Source: an uncultured Methylococcaceae bacterium (lineage in GTDB: Bacteria > Pseudomonadota > Gammaproteobacteria > Methylococcales > Methylomonadaceae). From it: a DNA stretch of 64,000 bases. Each line of letters begins with the position of its first letter. Within the stretch, counting starts at the first letter, position 1. The translations under genes and the position numbers were made by a program. Positions 11,670 through 22,678 of this stretch are shown piece after piece. The stretch is from contig CAIOMN010000055.1 in NCBI GenBank assembly GCA_903859415.1, forward strand, positions 1 to 64,000, written 5' to 3'. Below the pieces are notes generated by a model. That model was not told the DNA's origin and did not search any database. It worked only from the letters and a program-made list of their open reading frames with translations.

Positions 11670-12554
11670 TTAACTGTGGTAACCACTGCTCCAATTTAAT
11701 TTGTTTCTGAGGATTTGAAAAAAATCATGGTCTTCAGGATGAAGAATTCGAATAGGTAATGGATCTTTCTTTATCAAAATTTTATCACTGATCAATACAT
11801 CCGGAATTTCAATATGATCACAAGTGACCAAGGCGTTAATTTGTTTGGTTTGTAAAAAGCTAATTTCAATTTCTGCAGAATCGTGAATTACGATCGGACG
11901 ATTTGATAAAGTGTGAGGATTAAGTGGTACTAAAACAAGTGCATTTAAGGATGGATATAAAATAGGTCCCCCCGCCGATAGGGAATAAGCCGTAGAACCA
12001 GTTGGCGTTGATATAATTAAGCCATCAGAGCGTTGTGAATTTAAAAATACGCCATTAATTTTTGTCACAATTTCAATCATGCTGGGAGTAACCCAACGTA
12101 GAATAGCGACTTCGTTGACGGCTGTTTCTTCATGGATAACCTGATTGTCACGGATAATTTTGGCACGTAATAAGTAGCGTTTTTCTTCAGTATAATGTCC
12201 TTGCAGCATCCGATGTAATTTGGCGGGCAGCTCATTTGGGGAGATATCCACTAAAAATCCTAAGCGCCCCAGATTGATTCCGATTAATGGAATGCTGTAA
12301 TCAACAATGGCTCTAGCCGCAGCTAAGAATGTACCATCTCCGCCGACGGCAATCACCAAATCACAATACTGTCCTAATATGTCTAATGGATAGGCAGTAA
12401 CCGCTTGATTGGGTATGAACTGGGCACTGTCTTCAGCGACATAGATGTTATATTGTTCTTGTTTCAGGTAGGAATACAGTGCTGATAGGGTCTCAGTTAT
12501 TTCTGGATTGCTGGGTTTTCCTACAATCCCTATATTTTTAAAACATGCTTTCAT
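11670..12554 (-). CDS. nadK: NAD kinase
   Basis: VIAVGGDGTFLAAAR, STPTGSTAYSLSAGGPI motifs. Confidence 0.95.
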   Translation of the reverse strand: MKACFKNIGIVGKPSNPEITETLSALYSYLKQEQYNIYVAEDSAQFIPNQAVTAYPLDILGQYCDLVIAVGGDGTFLAAARAIVDYSIPLIGINLGRLGFLVDISPNELPAKLHRMLQGHYTEEKRYLLRAKIIRDNQVIHEETAVNEVAILRWVTPSMIEIVTKINGVFLNSQRSDGLIISTPTGSTAYSLSAGGPILYPSLNALVLVPLNPHTLSNRPIVIHDSAEIEISFLQTKQINALVTCDHIEIPDVLISDKILIKKDPLPIRILHPEDHDFFQILRNKLNWSSGYHS

Positions 12555-12793
12555 TATCGAGTGATAGTTAGTGAAAGGTTAATTATACAAATAGTCGGTT
12601 TACTGGGTGGTATTACTGGTTTAGGGGTCTCTATTTGCCTTACAGGATATCAGCTTAAGCCACTTCAAGAGATAAAACCATTATAATTATCAATTTAAGG
12701 TACAAAATACATAATACTCACCTGATTAAGTCGTTTCGAGTTAGTGTATTAAATTTATTGGACTGTGTGGTAATCTTTTGAGTAGCTATAATT

Positions 12794-13972
12794 ATGATGG
12801 ACGTTGATGTCATTATCATCGGGGCAGGCGCCTCTGGTTTAATGTGCGCCATCGAAGCAGGCAAACGTGGCAGAAAAGTGCTGGTACTGGATCATGCTAA
12901 TAGAGCCGGGAAAAAGATCTTGATGTCTGGAGGAGGGCGGTGTAATTTTACAAATTATACAGTTGAACCGAGTCATTATTTGTCCAATAATCCTCACTTC
13001 TGCAAATCGGCTCTCAGTCGTTACACACAGTGGGATTTTTTAGCGTTAATCACTAAGTATCAAATTCCATTTCATGAACGGGAGCATGGGCAGTTATTTT
13101 GTAATGACAGTGCTAAAGATATTTTGGGGCTTTTGTTGCAAGAATGTGCAGCCGCTGGGATTATTATTCAGTTGAATACCACGATAGATTCGATTGCCTT
13201 AAGTGCTGAGCGATTTCGGCTTAACACAGCTCAGGGTGTTTATAAGAGTCAGTCTTTAGTGGTAGCCACCGGAGGCTTATCGATTCCTAAAATGGGCGCA
13301 ACTCCATTAGGTTATAAGATAGCACAGCAGTTTGGGATTCCGGTGGTTCCTACTCGGGCTGGCTTGGTGCCTTTAACCTTACAACCCAGTGATAAGGCGC
13401 TGTTTTCTCCGTTATCGGGCATTGCAGTGCCTTGTATTGTCAGCAATGAGCGTCAGCAATTTAAAGAAAACGTGTTGTTTACGCATCGTGGCTTAAGTGG
13501 GCCGGCGATATTGCAAATATCTTCTTATTGGCTTGCCGGTGAGTTTATCGAGATCAACTTATTGCCTGATAGTGATTTAGAAATGTGCTTAAAAGAAACC
13601 CGCCAGCAGAAAGTAAAGAGTAGCTTAAAAACGGTTCTGGATTATTATCTACCTAAACGCCTGGTGACTTGTTTAATTCCGGAAGAGCTACTGAATCTTC
13701 CTATGCCGGATTTATCAGATCGGCATATTCAGCAGGTGGCCAGTCAATTACATCAATGGACGATAAGACCGAATGGCACAGAAGGTTATCGGACGGCTGA
13801 AGTAACGGTAGGCGGTATTGATTGCAATGCCTTGTCGTCTAAAACAATGGAAAGTAAACAAGTCCCCAGTTTGTATTTTATCGGTGAGGTGGTGGATGTC
13901 ACGGGCTGGTTAGGGGGCTATAATTTTCAGTGGGCATGGTCATCTGCGTGGTGTGCAGGGCAGTATGTGTGA
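12794..13972 (+). CDS. NAD(P)/FAD-dependent oxidoreductase, HI0933/YhiN family
   Basis: IIGAGASGLMCAIEAGKRG, KILMSGGGRCNFTN, GYNFQWAWSSAW motifs. Confidence 0.88.
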   Translation: MMDVDVIIIGAGASGLMCAIEAGKRGRKVLVLDHANRAGKKILMSGGGRCNFTNYTVEPSHYLSNNPHFCKSALSRYTQWDFLALITKYQIPFHEREHGQLFCNDSAKDILGLLLQECAAAGIIIQLNTTIDSIALSAERFRLNTAQGVYKSQSLVVATGGLSIPKMGATPLGYKIAQQFGIPVVPTRAGLVPLTLQPSDKALFSPLSGIAVPCIVSNERQQFKENVLFTHRGLSGPAILQISSYWLAGEFIEINLLPDSDLEMCLKETRQQKVKSSLKTVLDYYLPKRLVTCLIPEELLNLPMPDLSDRHIQQVASQLHQWTIRPNGTEGYRTAEVTVGGIDCNALSSKTMESKQVPSLYFIGEVVDVTGWLGGYNFQWAWSSAWCAGQYV

Positions 13973-14088
13973 AATGACTTGCAGCATTCAAGGCGTCTGT
14001 TATGCTGATGACGCCAGTCATTGAACTATCAACAGGGAAGGGCTACGGTGGTGTTTTGACGCGGGGTGTTTTATACAGTGGCAGTTAA

Positions 14089-14427
14089 ATGAGAGGTGGC
14101 ATGTCTGAATCAATCAAGGTCTTTGTGCCCTATTCGTGGGCGGTGGAACGTGACACCCAGATTATTGAGGCGCTGGATACACTTTGTCAGCAACGTAATC
14201 TTGAGCTGATTCGGGATCGTAATGTCTCAAAACACGGTGAACCGATTGGTAAACTCATTAAAGAGTTAACCAAAGGAGACCATGTTATCACGGTGTTCAC
14301 CAAGCCCAATTTTAAGTCAAAATGGTGTTTGTTTGAGTTGTTACATATTTATCAGCGGGGTGATTTTAAGCAGCGTACACCCCCGGTTATTGCTGATGAC
14401 TGTAATTTGCAGGATAGAACGAACTGA
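14089..14427 (+). pseudogene. Truncated TIR-domain protein
   Basis: KVFVPYSW...DRNVSKHGEPIGKLIKEL...DHVITVFTKPNFKSKWCLFELL: TIR-like N-terminal half with WCLxEL box, then the reading frame ends at LQDRTN*. Confidence 0.65.
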
Positions 14428-14606
14428 TTGCAAGCGATGGCGAGCACAAGCAATTGACGGTGAATTTTGAGACAGACACGCCTTACCGGTTGTCCTTGCC
14501 ATTGGGTAAACATCAATTACACATTGAGATGAGTTTAGCCGGTGACAAACCCGACGGGGCAGACAGCCACAGTCGGGATCAGTACGGACTCTTTGGAAGC
14601 GATTGA
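14425..14606 (+). pseudogene. C-terminal remnant of an unidentified protein
   Basis: Open frame without a plausible start: LIASDGEHKQLTVNFETDTPYRLSLPLGKHQLHIEMSLAGDKPDGADSHSRDQYGLFGSD*, out of frame with the TIR fragment it abuts. Confidence 0.4.
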
Positions 14607-14897
14607 ATGAGTGTGCCCATGTTGCCAAAACCGACTTCTGAAGCATGGTTACTCTGTGCAGCACAGCATCAAGCCTATCAGAATTGTGCTCAACTTGATG
14701 CTTTGCCCGGTAATCAAGCTTCTCCAAACCATCCAAAGAAAAAACTAGATAAGGCATTAGGTGGGCATAAATCTGCTGATGAACTTTGCGAATGGCTTGA
14801 TAATAATCCTTTTGATAGTGTCTTGGCTGAATCAATGCCAAGTTTTAAGGCTTTTAAGGATACGCTTGAGCGAGTCGTTAATGACTTGATACATTAA
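14607..14897 (+). pseudogene. Short ORF resembling the C-terminal part of a larger accessory/defence-type protein
   Basis: MSVPMLPKPTSEAWLLCAAQHQAYQNC...PNHPKKKLDKALGG; begins 1 nt after the preceding stop; looks N-terminally truncated. Confidence 0.4.
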
Positions 14898-14975
14898 AGA
14901 ACTCTAATACTGACAATGAATTCGCTATAAACCCATGATGATGAATCAATCCACTACAAAAACAGTTTCTCTCCC

Positions 14976-15143
14976 AGGGTAGTTCCTTAAGGTTCTATAG
15001 AGTGCAGCCGATGTCCTAACGCAGAGGCTTAATATCCCAGGGTAAGCACTGAAGGTTCCAGGTAGTGCGCCAGATGTCTTGGGTTAAGCAGCCGAAGCTC
15101 TAGGTAAGGCATCCGATGTTCTAGGGAAAGCACTCAGAGTTCT
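14976..15143. repeat. Degenerate tandem repeat, 8 x 21 bp
   Basis: Units of exactly 21 nt, e.g. AGGGTAAGCACTGAAGGTTCC / AGGTAGTGCGCCAGATGTCTT / GGGTTAAGCAGCCGAAGCTCT / AGGTAAGGCATCCGATGTTCT / AGGGAAAGCACTCAGAGTTCT. Confidence 0.8.
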
Positions 15144-15548
15144 AGTGGCCTAGTTAATTGTCATAATCTGGTATTGATGCTTTTAGTGAGCGTACCCACA
15201 GTCTGGGTGCATGCAAAAAAAGACAGCCCGCTTGCGCTAGAAGCTCCAATCCTTAGCCTCTAAGACCAGAAGCCAGCGATTAGAATCCCGGTCTTATCGC
15301 TGTAAGAGCCACAGAAATAGCTATGCATTCAAAGCGCGGGGTTCCAAGCTCTGCGCGCACCCTCTGAGGCTTGCTCACACTACCTATACGATTAAGGGCC
15401 GATCAGACTCAATAAAACAGAAACATTTAATATAGATTGCAGTTGGAGTATAAAGCGAGTAATCACTAAAATCCAACTCGCGTAAGCCGACTGCATGCTC
15501 TGAATTGCTGTCATCCGATTACATCATTGAGAAAGTGAAAAAGATATG

Positions 15549-18500
15549 TCACCGTAAGTTTTTCTTCAGCAACAATTCAAACTGCTCAATAGGTAGTGGC
15601 TCACTGAATAAATAGCCCTGATAATACTGACAGCCGTTAAATTCTAAAAATGTACGCTGAGCTTCTGTCTCCACGCCCTCAGCGATAACCTGTATATTTA
15701 GTTTGTTAGCCATGGCTATGACGGTCTCTACAATAATAGCGTCATCTAGGTCAATTGAGAGGTCGCGTACGAAACTCTGGTCAATCTTAACTTGATCCAG
15801 AGGAAGCTTTTTGAGGCTGGATAGTGATGAATAGCCAGTACCAAAGTCATCCATCGAAAAGTTCACACCGATTTTTCGAAGCGCATTCATTTTGAATATA
15901 GTGTCATCTATATCATCAAGGACTAAACTTTCGGTGAGTTCCAGCTTAAGCATGCTTGGATTAATGCCGTTAAGTTCCAGAATCTGGCACACTTGTTCGA
16001 CAAAATCTGCCTGATGAAATTGCCGAGCACTGACATTAACAGCTAACTGTAAGTGACGAGTATGCTTATTTCCTTCCCAGATTTTAAGCTGTGAACAAGC
16101 TGTTTTCAGCACCCACTCCCCGATAGGCAATATTAATCGGGTCTCCTCAGCTAAGGGGATAAATTCAACTGGAGAAACCAGGCCACGCTCCGGATGTTGC
16201 CAACGAATCAAGACTTCTGCCCCAATAATTTGACCGCTATGATGAACTTGAGGCTGAAAATAAATGATAAATTGTTGCTCTTTCATAGCCAAGCGCAACT
16301 CTTCTTCCAGCAAAGCGCGGGCATTGATGGACGCTTGCATTTTCGGATCAAAAAACCGCAGGGCGTTACGACCTGAACTCTTGGCTTGGTACATGGCAAT
16401 ATCTGCCTGTTTCAACAGTTCTTCGTTCGATTGTTCGTGGCCCGTAAATAGGGTGACGCCGATACTGGGTGTGCTGTGATAATCATGGAAATTAAGCCGG
16501 TAGGGGAGGTTCAAAGCATTCATGATTTTATTGCCAATAATTTTAGCCTGCGTTACCGCTTCATGACTATAACTACTCAGGTTTTCCAGCATCACTACAA
16601 ACTCATCGCCACCGAAGCGAGCAACTGTGTCGCCTTTCCGCAAGCAAGATTCAATTCGCTGTGCAACCTGTTGAAGTAATAAGTCTCCCATATCATGGCC
16701 GAGAGTATCATTGAGGGTCTTGAAATTATCAATGTCAATAAACAGTAACGCACCTTTTAGACTATTGCGATGGCTTGATGTTAATGCTGGGGTCAGCCGA
16801 TTTTGAAGCAGTCGTCTATTTGGCAGTCCAGTCAGCGAATCATAGAAGGCCAGGCGCTCAATTTTATCCAATGCTTCTTTGCGCAAAGTGATGTCAGTGA
16901 TCGTAGCAACGTAATTAGAAATAATGCCGTTTGGGTCTCTTACGGCAGTAATGGTCAGATGTTCTAGAAAGGCTTCACCATTCTTGCGTCGGTTCCATAT
17001 TTCACCTTGCCAGGCTCCCGTAGCATTAATGATTTCCCACATGGCGGCATAGAAAGTGGCGCCCTGTTTACCTGATTGCAGTACCCGAGGCGTCTTACCG
17101 ACAACGTCTTCTGCCATATAGCCGGTAATAGTCGTGAAGGCACTATTAACACGGAGAATAATCTTATTGGTATCTGTGACAAGTATCCCTTCCTGAGATT
17201 CAAAGGCAGTAGCGGCAATACGTAGCTCTATTTCGTTTTGTTTACGTAAGGTGATATCACGAACAGTGGTTTGAAGCACTAATTTTCCATCTATATAAAT
17301 ACTGTTAAGTAGTACCTCAGCAATAAAAATTTGGCCTGTGTCAACTCGCTTATGCAGCCACTCAAAACTTATATTGTCACTTTTCATGGCGGTAGCAATG
17401 TAGTGCTTGGCTAAGGTCATAGAGTTCGTACCACACGATTGTGTGGGTGGCGATAATTCGGCGGGATGAAAAGAGCAAAGCTCTTCCTGAGTGGCACAAC
17501 CAAACAACTTGATGGCTGCACTATTGCATTCGAAGAAATGACCCTGTTCGGTCAACATTAACAAGGCATCTGAAGTAAAATCATAGAGTGAATGAAATTT
17601 TAGTTCAGATCGAATGAGAGCTGTTTCAGCTTGTTTACGCTCAATCGCCAGACTGGCTAAACGGGCGGATTGCTCAATGAGTCTAATATCTGATGGGGAT
17701 GGTTTATGTGCTGTTCGATGATAAATGGCAAAAGTCCCAAGCACCTGATTTAGTGATGAGAATATAGGTTGAGACCAACAAGCACCTAATCCAGCACTGG
17801 CGGCTAGTTCTTTAATGTGCGTCCAATAAGGATGTGTAGTAATGTCCTCGACCATAACAGGCTTTCCTGTAAAGGCGGCAGTCCCACAGGAGCCAACACC
17901 AAAACCAATTTCTACGCCGTTAATGGCTTCGTTATAGAAGTCGGGTAAGCTAGGCGCAATACCTTTAACAAAATGCTTGCCGTCATCGTCCAGCAATAAG
18001 ATGCTACACATCATATCTGAATTAATCTGTTCAACACCGATTGCCAGAGCATCAAGAATGGTGTTTAGCGGTTTATTTGACGTTAGTTGTTCAAGAATAC
18101 CACTCCGAAATTGTTCATAGTCGTCCACTTTTTTTCGCTCTGTAATGTCACGAGCAGCAGCAAATACACCTAATACATTGCCATCTTCGTCATTGTACAA
18201 ACTGGCATTATAAAGTACGTCTGTAACCGAGCCTGAAACATGTCGGATTGCTAGTGGGTAATCTTTTACAAATCCATCCGATAATACCTGTTGATAGCCT
18301 TCGCGCGCATTTTTCGGATCAGTAAAATAATCTGCAAAGTCACTACCAATTAAATTATTTCTATCAATGCCTGTCGCCTGTTCAGTGGCATTATTAACAT
18401 CAGTAATCTTACCTTCAGGGCTAATCGTTACTAAAGGATCTAGACTGGCTTCAATAAGGTTTCTAGTGTACAGAGAAACATTCCGCAGATTATTTTCGCT

Positions 18501-19556
18501 GTTTCTTAACTCTCGTGTCATAAACTCGGCTAATTTTTGTGATCGAGTCCAGCCAAGAGACAAGATCGTTATTAGTAAGGTAAGCAAAAGGGTCATCAAT
18601 ATACCAGCTAGTCGTATCACCAAAACACTTTCTGTATTAATTTTGGCTTCGAAAACCGGCAAAGAACGTAGGGCGATAGTCCAGATATGTCCAGCGAATT
18701 CAATTTTCTGAGAAAATCGAAAGTGCGCTGTATCATTTAGCGGCTGGGAAAGGGCATTTTCAATATGGGTCATTAAAGTTTCTGGTGTGGAAGCGTCACC
18801 ATCGTATATTTTGAGATCAAGGTTTTGGTTTTGCTCTCCAAGTATACCGAGCATCAGGTCATCCATCCTGAAGGGTGCATAAACCCAGCCGATAATGTTA
18901 GTCCTGCGTTCCTGTAAAGTGGCATGAGGGCGGTCATTACGGTAAAACGGTATATACATCAAAAAACCGGCCTGAACCTGTTGCTCGGTTTCTTGCAATA
19001 GTTTAACCCTACCTGATATAGTCACTTTGTCAAAATCACGTGCTTGTTCCAAAGCACTACGACGAACGGACTCTGAATACATGTCATAACCAAAGGCTCG
19101 CAAGTTACGGCCTGTGAAGGGTTCCAGATAGATGATTGAGGTGTAAAGGTCACGCTCACCTTCTGGCCGTATTGTGTAGTTTGGGTAACCTTCTTTTTGG
19201 ATGGTTTGAATATGTTTGGCTTTTTCTGAAGGCTGAATAATGAGTGAAAAACCAACACCTTGAATACCAGGAAAAAGATTCTCTAAATTCAGATTTTTTA
19301 TATAGTTACGAAACTCTTCTCTGGTAACCACTTTCGACGAAGCAAATAGACCTTTGGTCCCAATCAGGACCTGTTCATAGGCGGCTAGTCGCTGCTCAAT
19401 GCGGAGTGTGATCTCTCTTGTCTGATAATCGAAGTTATTTTGGTGACTTTGGTGGGCGGTATTAAGTGCTTGCCGTTGTATATAATAGGTAATAGTAAAA
19501 CCAGTCAGTAGTACCAGTAGTGGAAGCAGCAGTTTACTGATATAGATTTTGAGCAT
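15549..19556 (-). CDS. Sensor diguanylate cyclase/phosphodiesterase (CHASE-PAS-GAF-PAS-PAS-GGDEF-EAL)
   Basis: N-terminal TM + CHASE-like region, PAS/PAC repeats, GAF, ARFGGDEFVVML with upstream RKGD I-site, GAEVLIRWQHP and DDFGTGYSSL of EAL. Confidence 0.93.
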   Translation of the reverse strand: MLKIYISKLLLPLLVLLTGFTITYYIQRQALNTAHQSHQNNFDYQTREITLRIEQRLAAYEQVLIGTKGLFASSKVVTREEFRNYIKNLNLENLFPGIQGVGFSLIIQPSEKAKHIQTIQKEGYPNYTIRPEGERDLYTSIIYLEPFTGRNLRAFGYDMYSESVRRSALEQARDFDKVTISGRVKLLQETEQQVQAGFLMYIPFYRNDRPHATLQERRTNIIGWVYAPFRMDDLMLGILGEQNQNLDLKIYDGDASTPETLMTHIENALSQPLNDTAHFRFSQKIEFAGHIWTIALRSLPVFEAKINTESVLVIRLAGILMTLLLTLLITILSLGWTRSQKLAEFMTRELRNSENNLRNVSLYTRNLIEASLDPLVTISPEGKITDVNNATEQATGIDRNNLIGSDFADYFTDPKNAREGYQQVLSDGFVKDYPLAIRHVSGSVTDVLYNASLYNDEDGNVLGVFAAARDITERKKVDDYEQFRSGILEQLTSNKPLNTILDALAIGVEQINSDMMCSILLLDDDGKHFVKGIAPSLPDFYNEAINGVEIGFGVGSCGTAAFTGKPVMVEDITTHPYWTHIKELAASAGLGACWSQPIFSSLNQVLGTFAIYHRTAHKPSPSDIRLIEQSARLASLAIERKQAETALIRSELKFHSLYDFTSDALLMLTEQGHFFECNSAAIKLFGCATQEELCSFHPAELSPPTQSCGTNSMTLAKHYIATAMKSDNISFEWLHKRVDTGQIFIAEVLLNSIYIDGKLVLQTTVRDITLRKQNEIELRIAATAFESQEGILVTDTNKIILRVNSAFTTITGYMAEDVVGKTPRVLQSGKQGATFYAAMWEIINATGAWQGEIWNRRKNGEAFLEHLTITAVRDPNGIISNYVATITDITLRKEALDKIERLAFYDSLTGLPNRRLLQNRLTPALTSSHRNSLKGALLFIDIDNFKTLNDTLGHDMGDLLLQQVAQRIESCLRKGDTVARFGGDEFVVMLENLSSYSHEAVTQAKIIGNKIMNALNLPYRLNFHDYHSTPSIGVTLFTGHEQSNEELLKQADIAMYQAKSSGRNALRFFDPKMQASINARALLEEELRLAMKEQQFIIYFQPQVHHSGQIIGAEVLIRWQHPERGLVSPVEFIPLAEETRLILPIGEWVLKTACSQLKIWEGNKHTRHLQLAVNVSARQFHQADFVEQVCQILELNGINPSMLKLELTESLVLDDIDDTIFKMNALRKIGVNFSMDDFGTGYSSLSSLKKLPLDQVKIDQSFVRDLSIDLDDAIIVETVIAMANKLNIQVIAEGVETEAQRTFLEFNGCQYYQGYLFSEPLPIEQFELLLKKNLR

Positions 19557-19873
19557 AGGGGGTATTAAATAATCGTGATGGGTTATACTTTCTAAGGTTG
19601 ATTATCACCACTATTCAGGGGAAAAATATAGTAAAGGCTTTAACTATAACATCAAATCCATGAATCACCTCAGTCCCTAGAATTACTCTCAATTCTTCAA
19701 CAAAAAAAATTAAAATACTGTCCAAACATAATAATACGAGGACAAGCGCCAGAAAAATATAAAGCCCGATATTATTAAGATTACCCAAAATAACGAGCAG
19801 TTTTTTGTAATTAGGTGTTAAGCCGAGGCAACCCTTTGTTGGCTAATGGGAAGCCTAGGCTTGTTCTGAATGG

Positions 19874-20896
19874 TTAAATATAGTCTTTTATAAGTACTTC
19901 AGCAATTTGTACGCTATTTAAAGCAGCTCCCTTTCTCACATTATCACTCACAACCCATAAATCAATACCTTGTGGATGTGATATATCTTCCCTGATACGA
20001 CCAACAAACACGTCGTCATGACCTGATGAATCTGTCACTGCAGTTGGATAGCCACCATTGATTCGATCATCTATAACCGTGACACCCGGTGCATTTTCCA
20101 GTAACGCACGTACTTCTTCAGCAGTAATTTTTGCACGGGTTTCAATATGTATGGCTTCTGAATGGCCATAAAAAACAGGAACTCTGGCGGCAGTTGCATT
20201 AACTAGAATATTGTCATCACCCAATATCTTTTTAGTTTCCCAAACCATTTTCATTTCTTCCTTGGTATAACCATTTTCCATGAATACATCAATTTGCGGT
20301 AACACATTAAACGCGATTTGTTTTGGATATACGGTTGCAGAAATAGGTTGCAGATTAAGAAGGTTAAGAGTTTGTTTGCCTAGTTCTTCAATCGCTTCTT
20401 TACCAGTACCTGAAACAGCCTGATAGGTACATACATTTATTCTACTAATGCCCACTGCTTTATGTATGGGTTTTAATGCAACTAACATTTGAATAGTAGA
20501 ACAATTGGGGTTTGCTATGATCCCCCGATTTTTGTAATCGGCTATTTTTTCAGGATTAACTTCTGGAACGACAAGAGGTATGTCATCTTCATATCGAAAT
20601 TGTGAGGTATTATCAATTACGATACAACCAGCCGCCGCTGCTATAGGTGCATATATTTCGGATACTGACGCGCCCGGCGAAAACAAACCAATTTGTGCTT
20701 TTGAAAAGTCAAAAGTCGCCAAGTCTTCTACTCTTAAAGAGCCACCTTTAAAAGGAATTCGTTTGCCCACTGAATTGCTACTTGCTAAGGCGTATACTTC
20801 ACCGACTGGAAAATTACGTTCTTCCAAAATGGATAACATAGCTTCACCAACTGCACCCGTCGCACCAACAACCGCGACGTTATAAACTTTACTCAT
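19874..20896 (-). CDS. asd: Aspartate-semialdehyde dehydrogenase
   Basis: VAVVGATGAVGEAM, NPNCSTIQM catalytic Cys motif. Confidence 0.95.
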   Translation of the reverse strand: MSKVYNVAVVGATGAVGEAMLSILEERNFPVGEVYALASSNSVGKRIPFKGGSLRVEDLATFDFSKAQIGLFSPGASVSEIYAPIAAAAGCIVIDNTSQFRYEDDIPLVVPEVNPEKIADYKNRGIIANPNCSTIQMLVALKPIHKAVGISRINVCTYQAVSGTGKEAIEELGKQTLNLLNLQPISATVYPKQIAFNVLPQIDVFMENGYTKEEMKMVWETKKILGDDNILVNATAARVPVFYGHSEAIHIETRAKITAEEVRALLENAPGVTVIDDRINGGYPTAVTDSSGHDDVFVGRIREDISHPQGIDLWVVSDNVRKGAALNSVQIAEVLIKDYI

Positions 20897-21052
20897 TTAT
20901 TGATACCTATTTATTAAAATTTAAATAAAGACATTATTATTTAAGCTAAGATTATGCTTTTGCAAAAAAGCTCATGGAATTAAAATTAGCAAAATGTAAA
21001 ATACTCAATGCCTAGATAGATAAAATCGGCAAGCCGTCTTAACCTTATGAAA

Positions 21053-21724
<672 letters not shown>

Positions 21725-21896
21725 TTATATAATTATTACAAGTAGTTATGTAGCTACAAAAAATAAAACTGTTCGCTTTTATGTCCAAACATAAAATATG
21801 GATGCTTATTTTATAACACAACATGTTTAATCACTTGTAAAAATGTAATTATTTCTCTACCCTTATACAGTTAATTAGCATTGAGGAGAATAAAGT

Positions 21897-22373
21897 ATGC
21901 GTGTAGAAGATTTAATGAAGACAAAAGTATTTACTGTAGAGCAACACGATTTGATTGATCGAGTCTTTTTTTTAATTCATTATGAAAAAGTTCGTCACCT
22001 GCCAGTCGTCGAAAAAGGCAAAGTTATTGCTATTGTTTCCGACAGAGATTTATATAAGGCGCTCGGGCCAAAAAATAATTCTAATGCTATTGAGCCTGCC
22101 ACTGAAAAAAATTCGGCAGAGTTGCACGTTGTGCCACAAAAGGTTCAACATATCATGCGCAGAGGTGTTATTACAGTTAATCCCGATACTTATGTGTCTG
22201 AAGCAGCTGCGTTGATGGCGGATCATAAAATAGGGGCTTTACCTGTAGTCGATAAAGATAACAAATTGGTAGGAATATTGTCCGCAACAGATATACTGAG
22301 AGTGTTTTCAAAGATTGAAAAATCAAGCGAAAAAAGAGAACAAAGAATCGCTTCGGGTATAAGTCACACATAA
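21897..22373 (+). CDS. Tandem CBS-domain protein
   Basis: Two CBS motifs (IVSDRDLYKAL; LVGILSATDILRVF). Confidence 0.88.
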   Translation: MRVEDLMKTKVFTVEQHDLIDRVFFLIHYEKVRHLPVVEKGKVIAIVSDRDLYKALGPKNNSNAIEPATEKNSAELHVVPQKVQHIMRRGVITVNPDTYVSEAAALMADHKIGALPVVDKDNKLVGILSATDILRVFSKIEKSSEKREQRIASGISHT

Positions 22374-22387
22374 AATCTTTCGATAAC

Positions 22388-22414
22388 AAAAAAGTCCCTT
22401 GATGGGGCTTTTTT
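22388..22414 (+). terminator. Intrinsic terminator after CBS gene
   Basis: AAAAAGTCCC TTGAT GGGGCTTTTTT stem-loop with T tract. Confidence 0.75.
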
Positions 22415-22678
22415 GTAAGCATCAAGTTTAAATATTATTGCTTTTTGGCCATATTTGGCTGTAATAATGTTTTTGAACGCTTATATTAGTCAACAATGTG
22501 TTTATAATGTATTTATTACTTTTAGCAATGACATCAATATAGTTAATATAGTATCCTTCATACCAGCAATTAACGCGCTTAAGCAATTAGCGAATGGTTT
22601 TTTCTGAAAATATTGGCAAGAAACTTTGTCAAGACTTAAATATATAAATATACCCCTTAGAATAACTGGACATCCCTA

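Noticed and set aside
12561-12686. Possible 41-codon GTG ORF (...IIQIVGLLGGITGLGVSICLTGYQLKPLQEIKPL) between nadK and the YhiN-like gene
   Set aside because: No good SD, non-ATG start, and the lipobox-like segment is not convincing
14341-14841. 166-aa minus-strand ORF
   Set aside because: Antisense to the TIR and other fragments; low-complexity, no recognisable family features
15438-15495. Imperfect inverted repeat (TGCAGTTGG..GCGAGT / ACTCGC..CCGACTGCA), considered as an integron attC site
   Set aside because: Core sites are in the wrong order and one does not match GTTRRRY; no integrase or cassette genes seen
19851-19862. 12-bp perfect palindrome AAGCCTAGGCTT downstream of asd
   Set aside because: Short palindromes occur by chance; no T tract or partner motif to support a function
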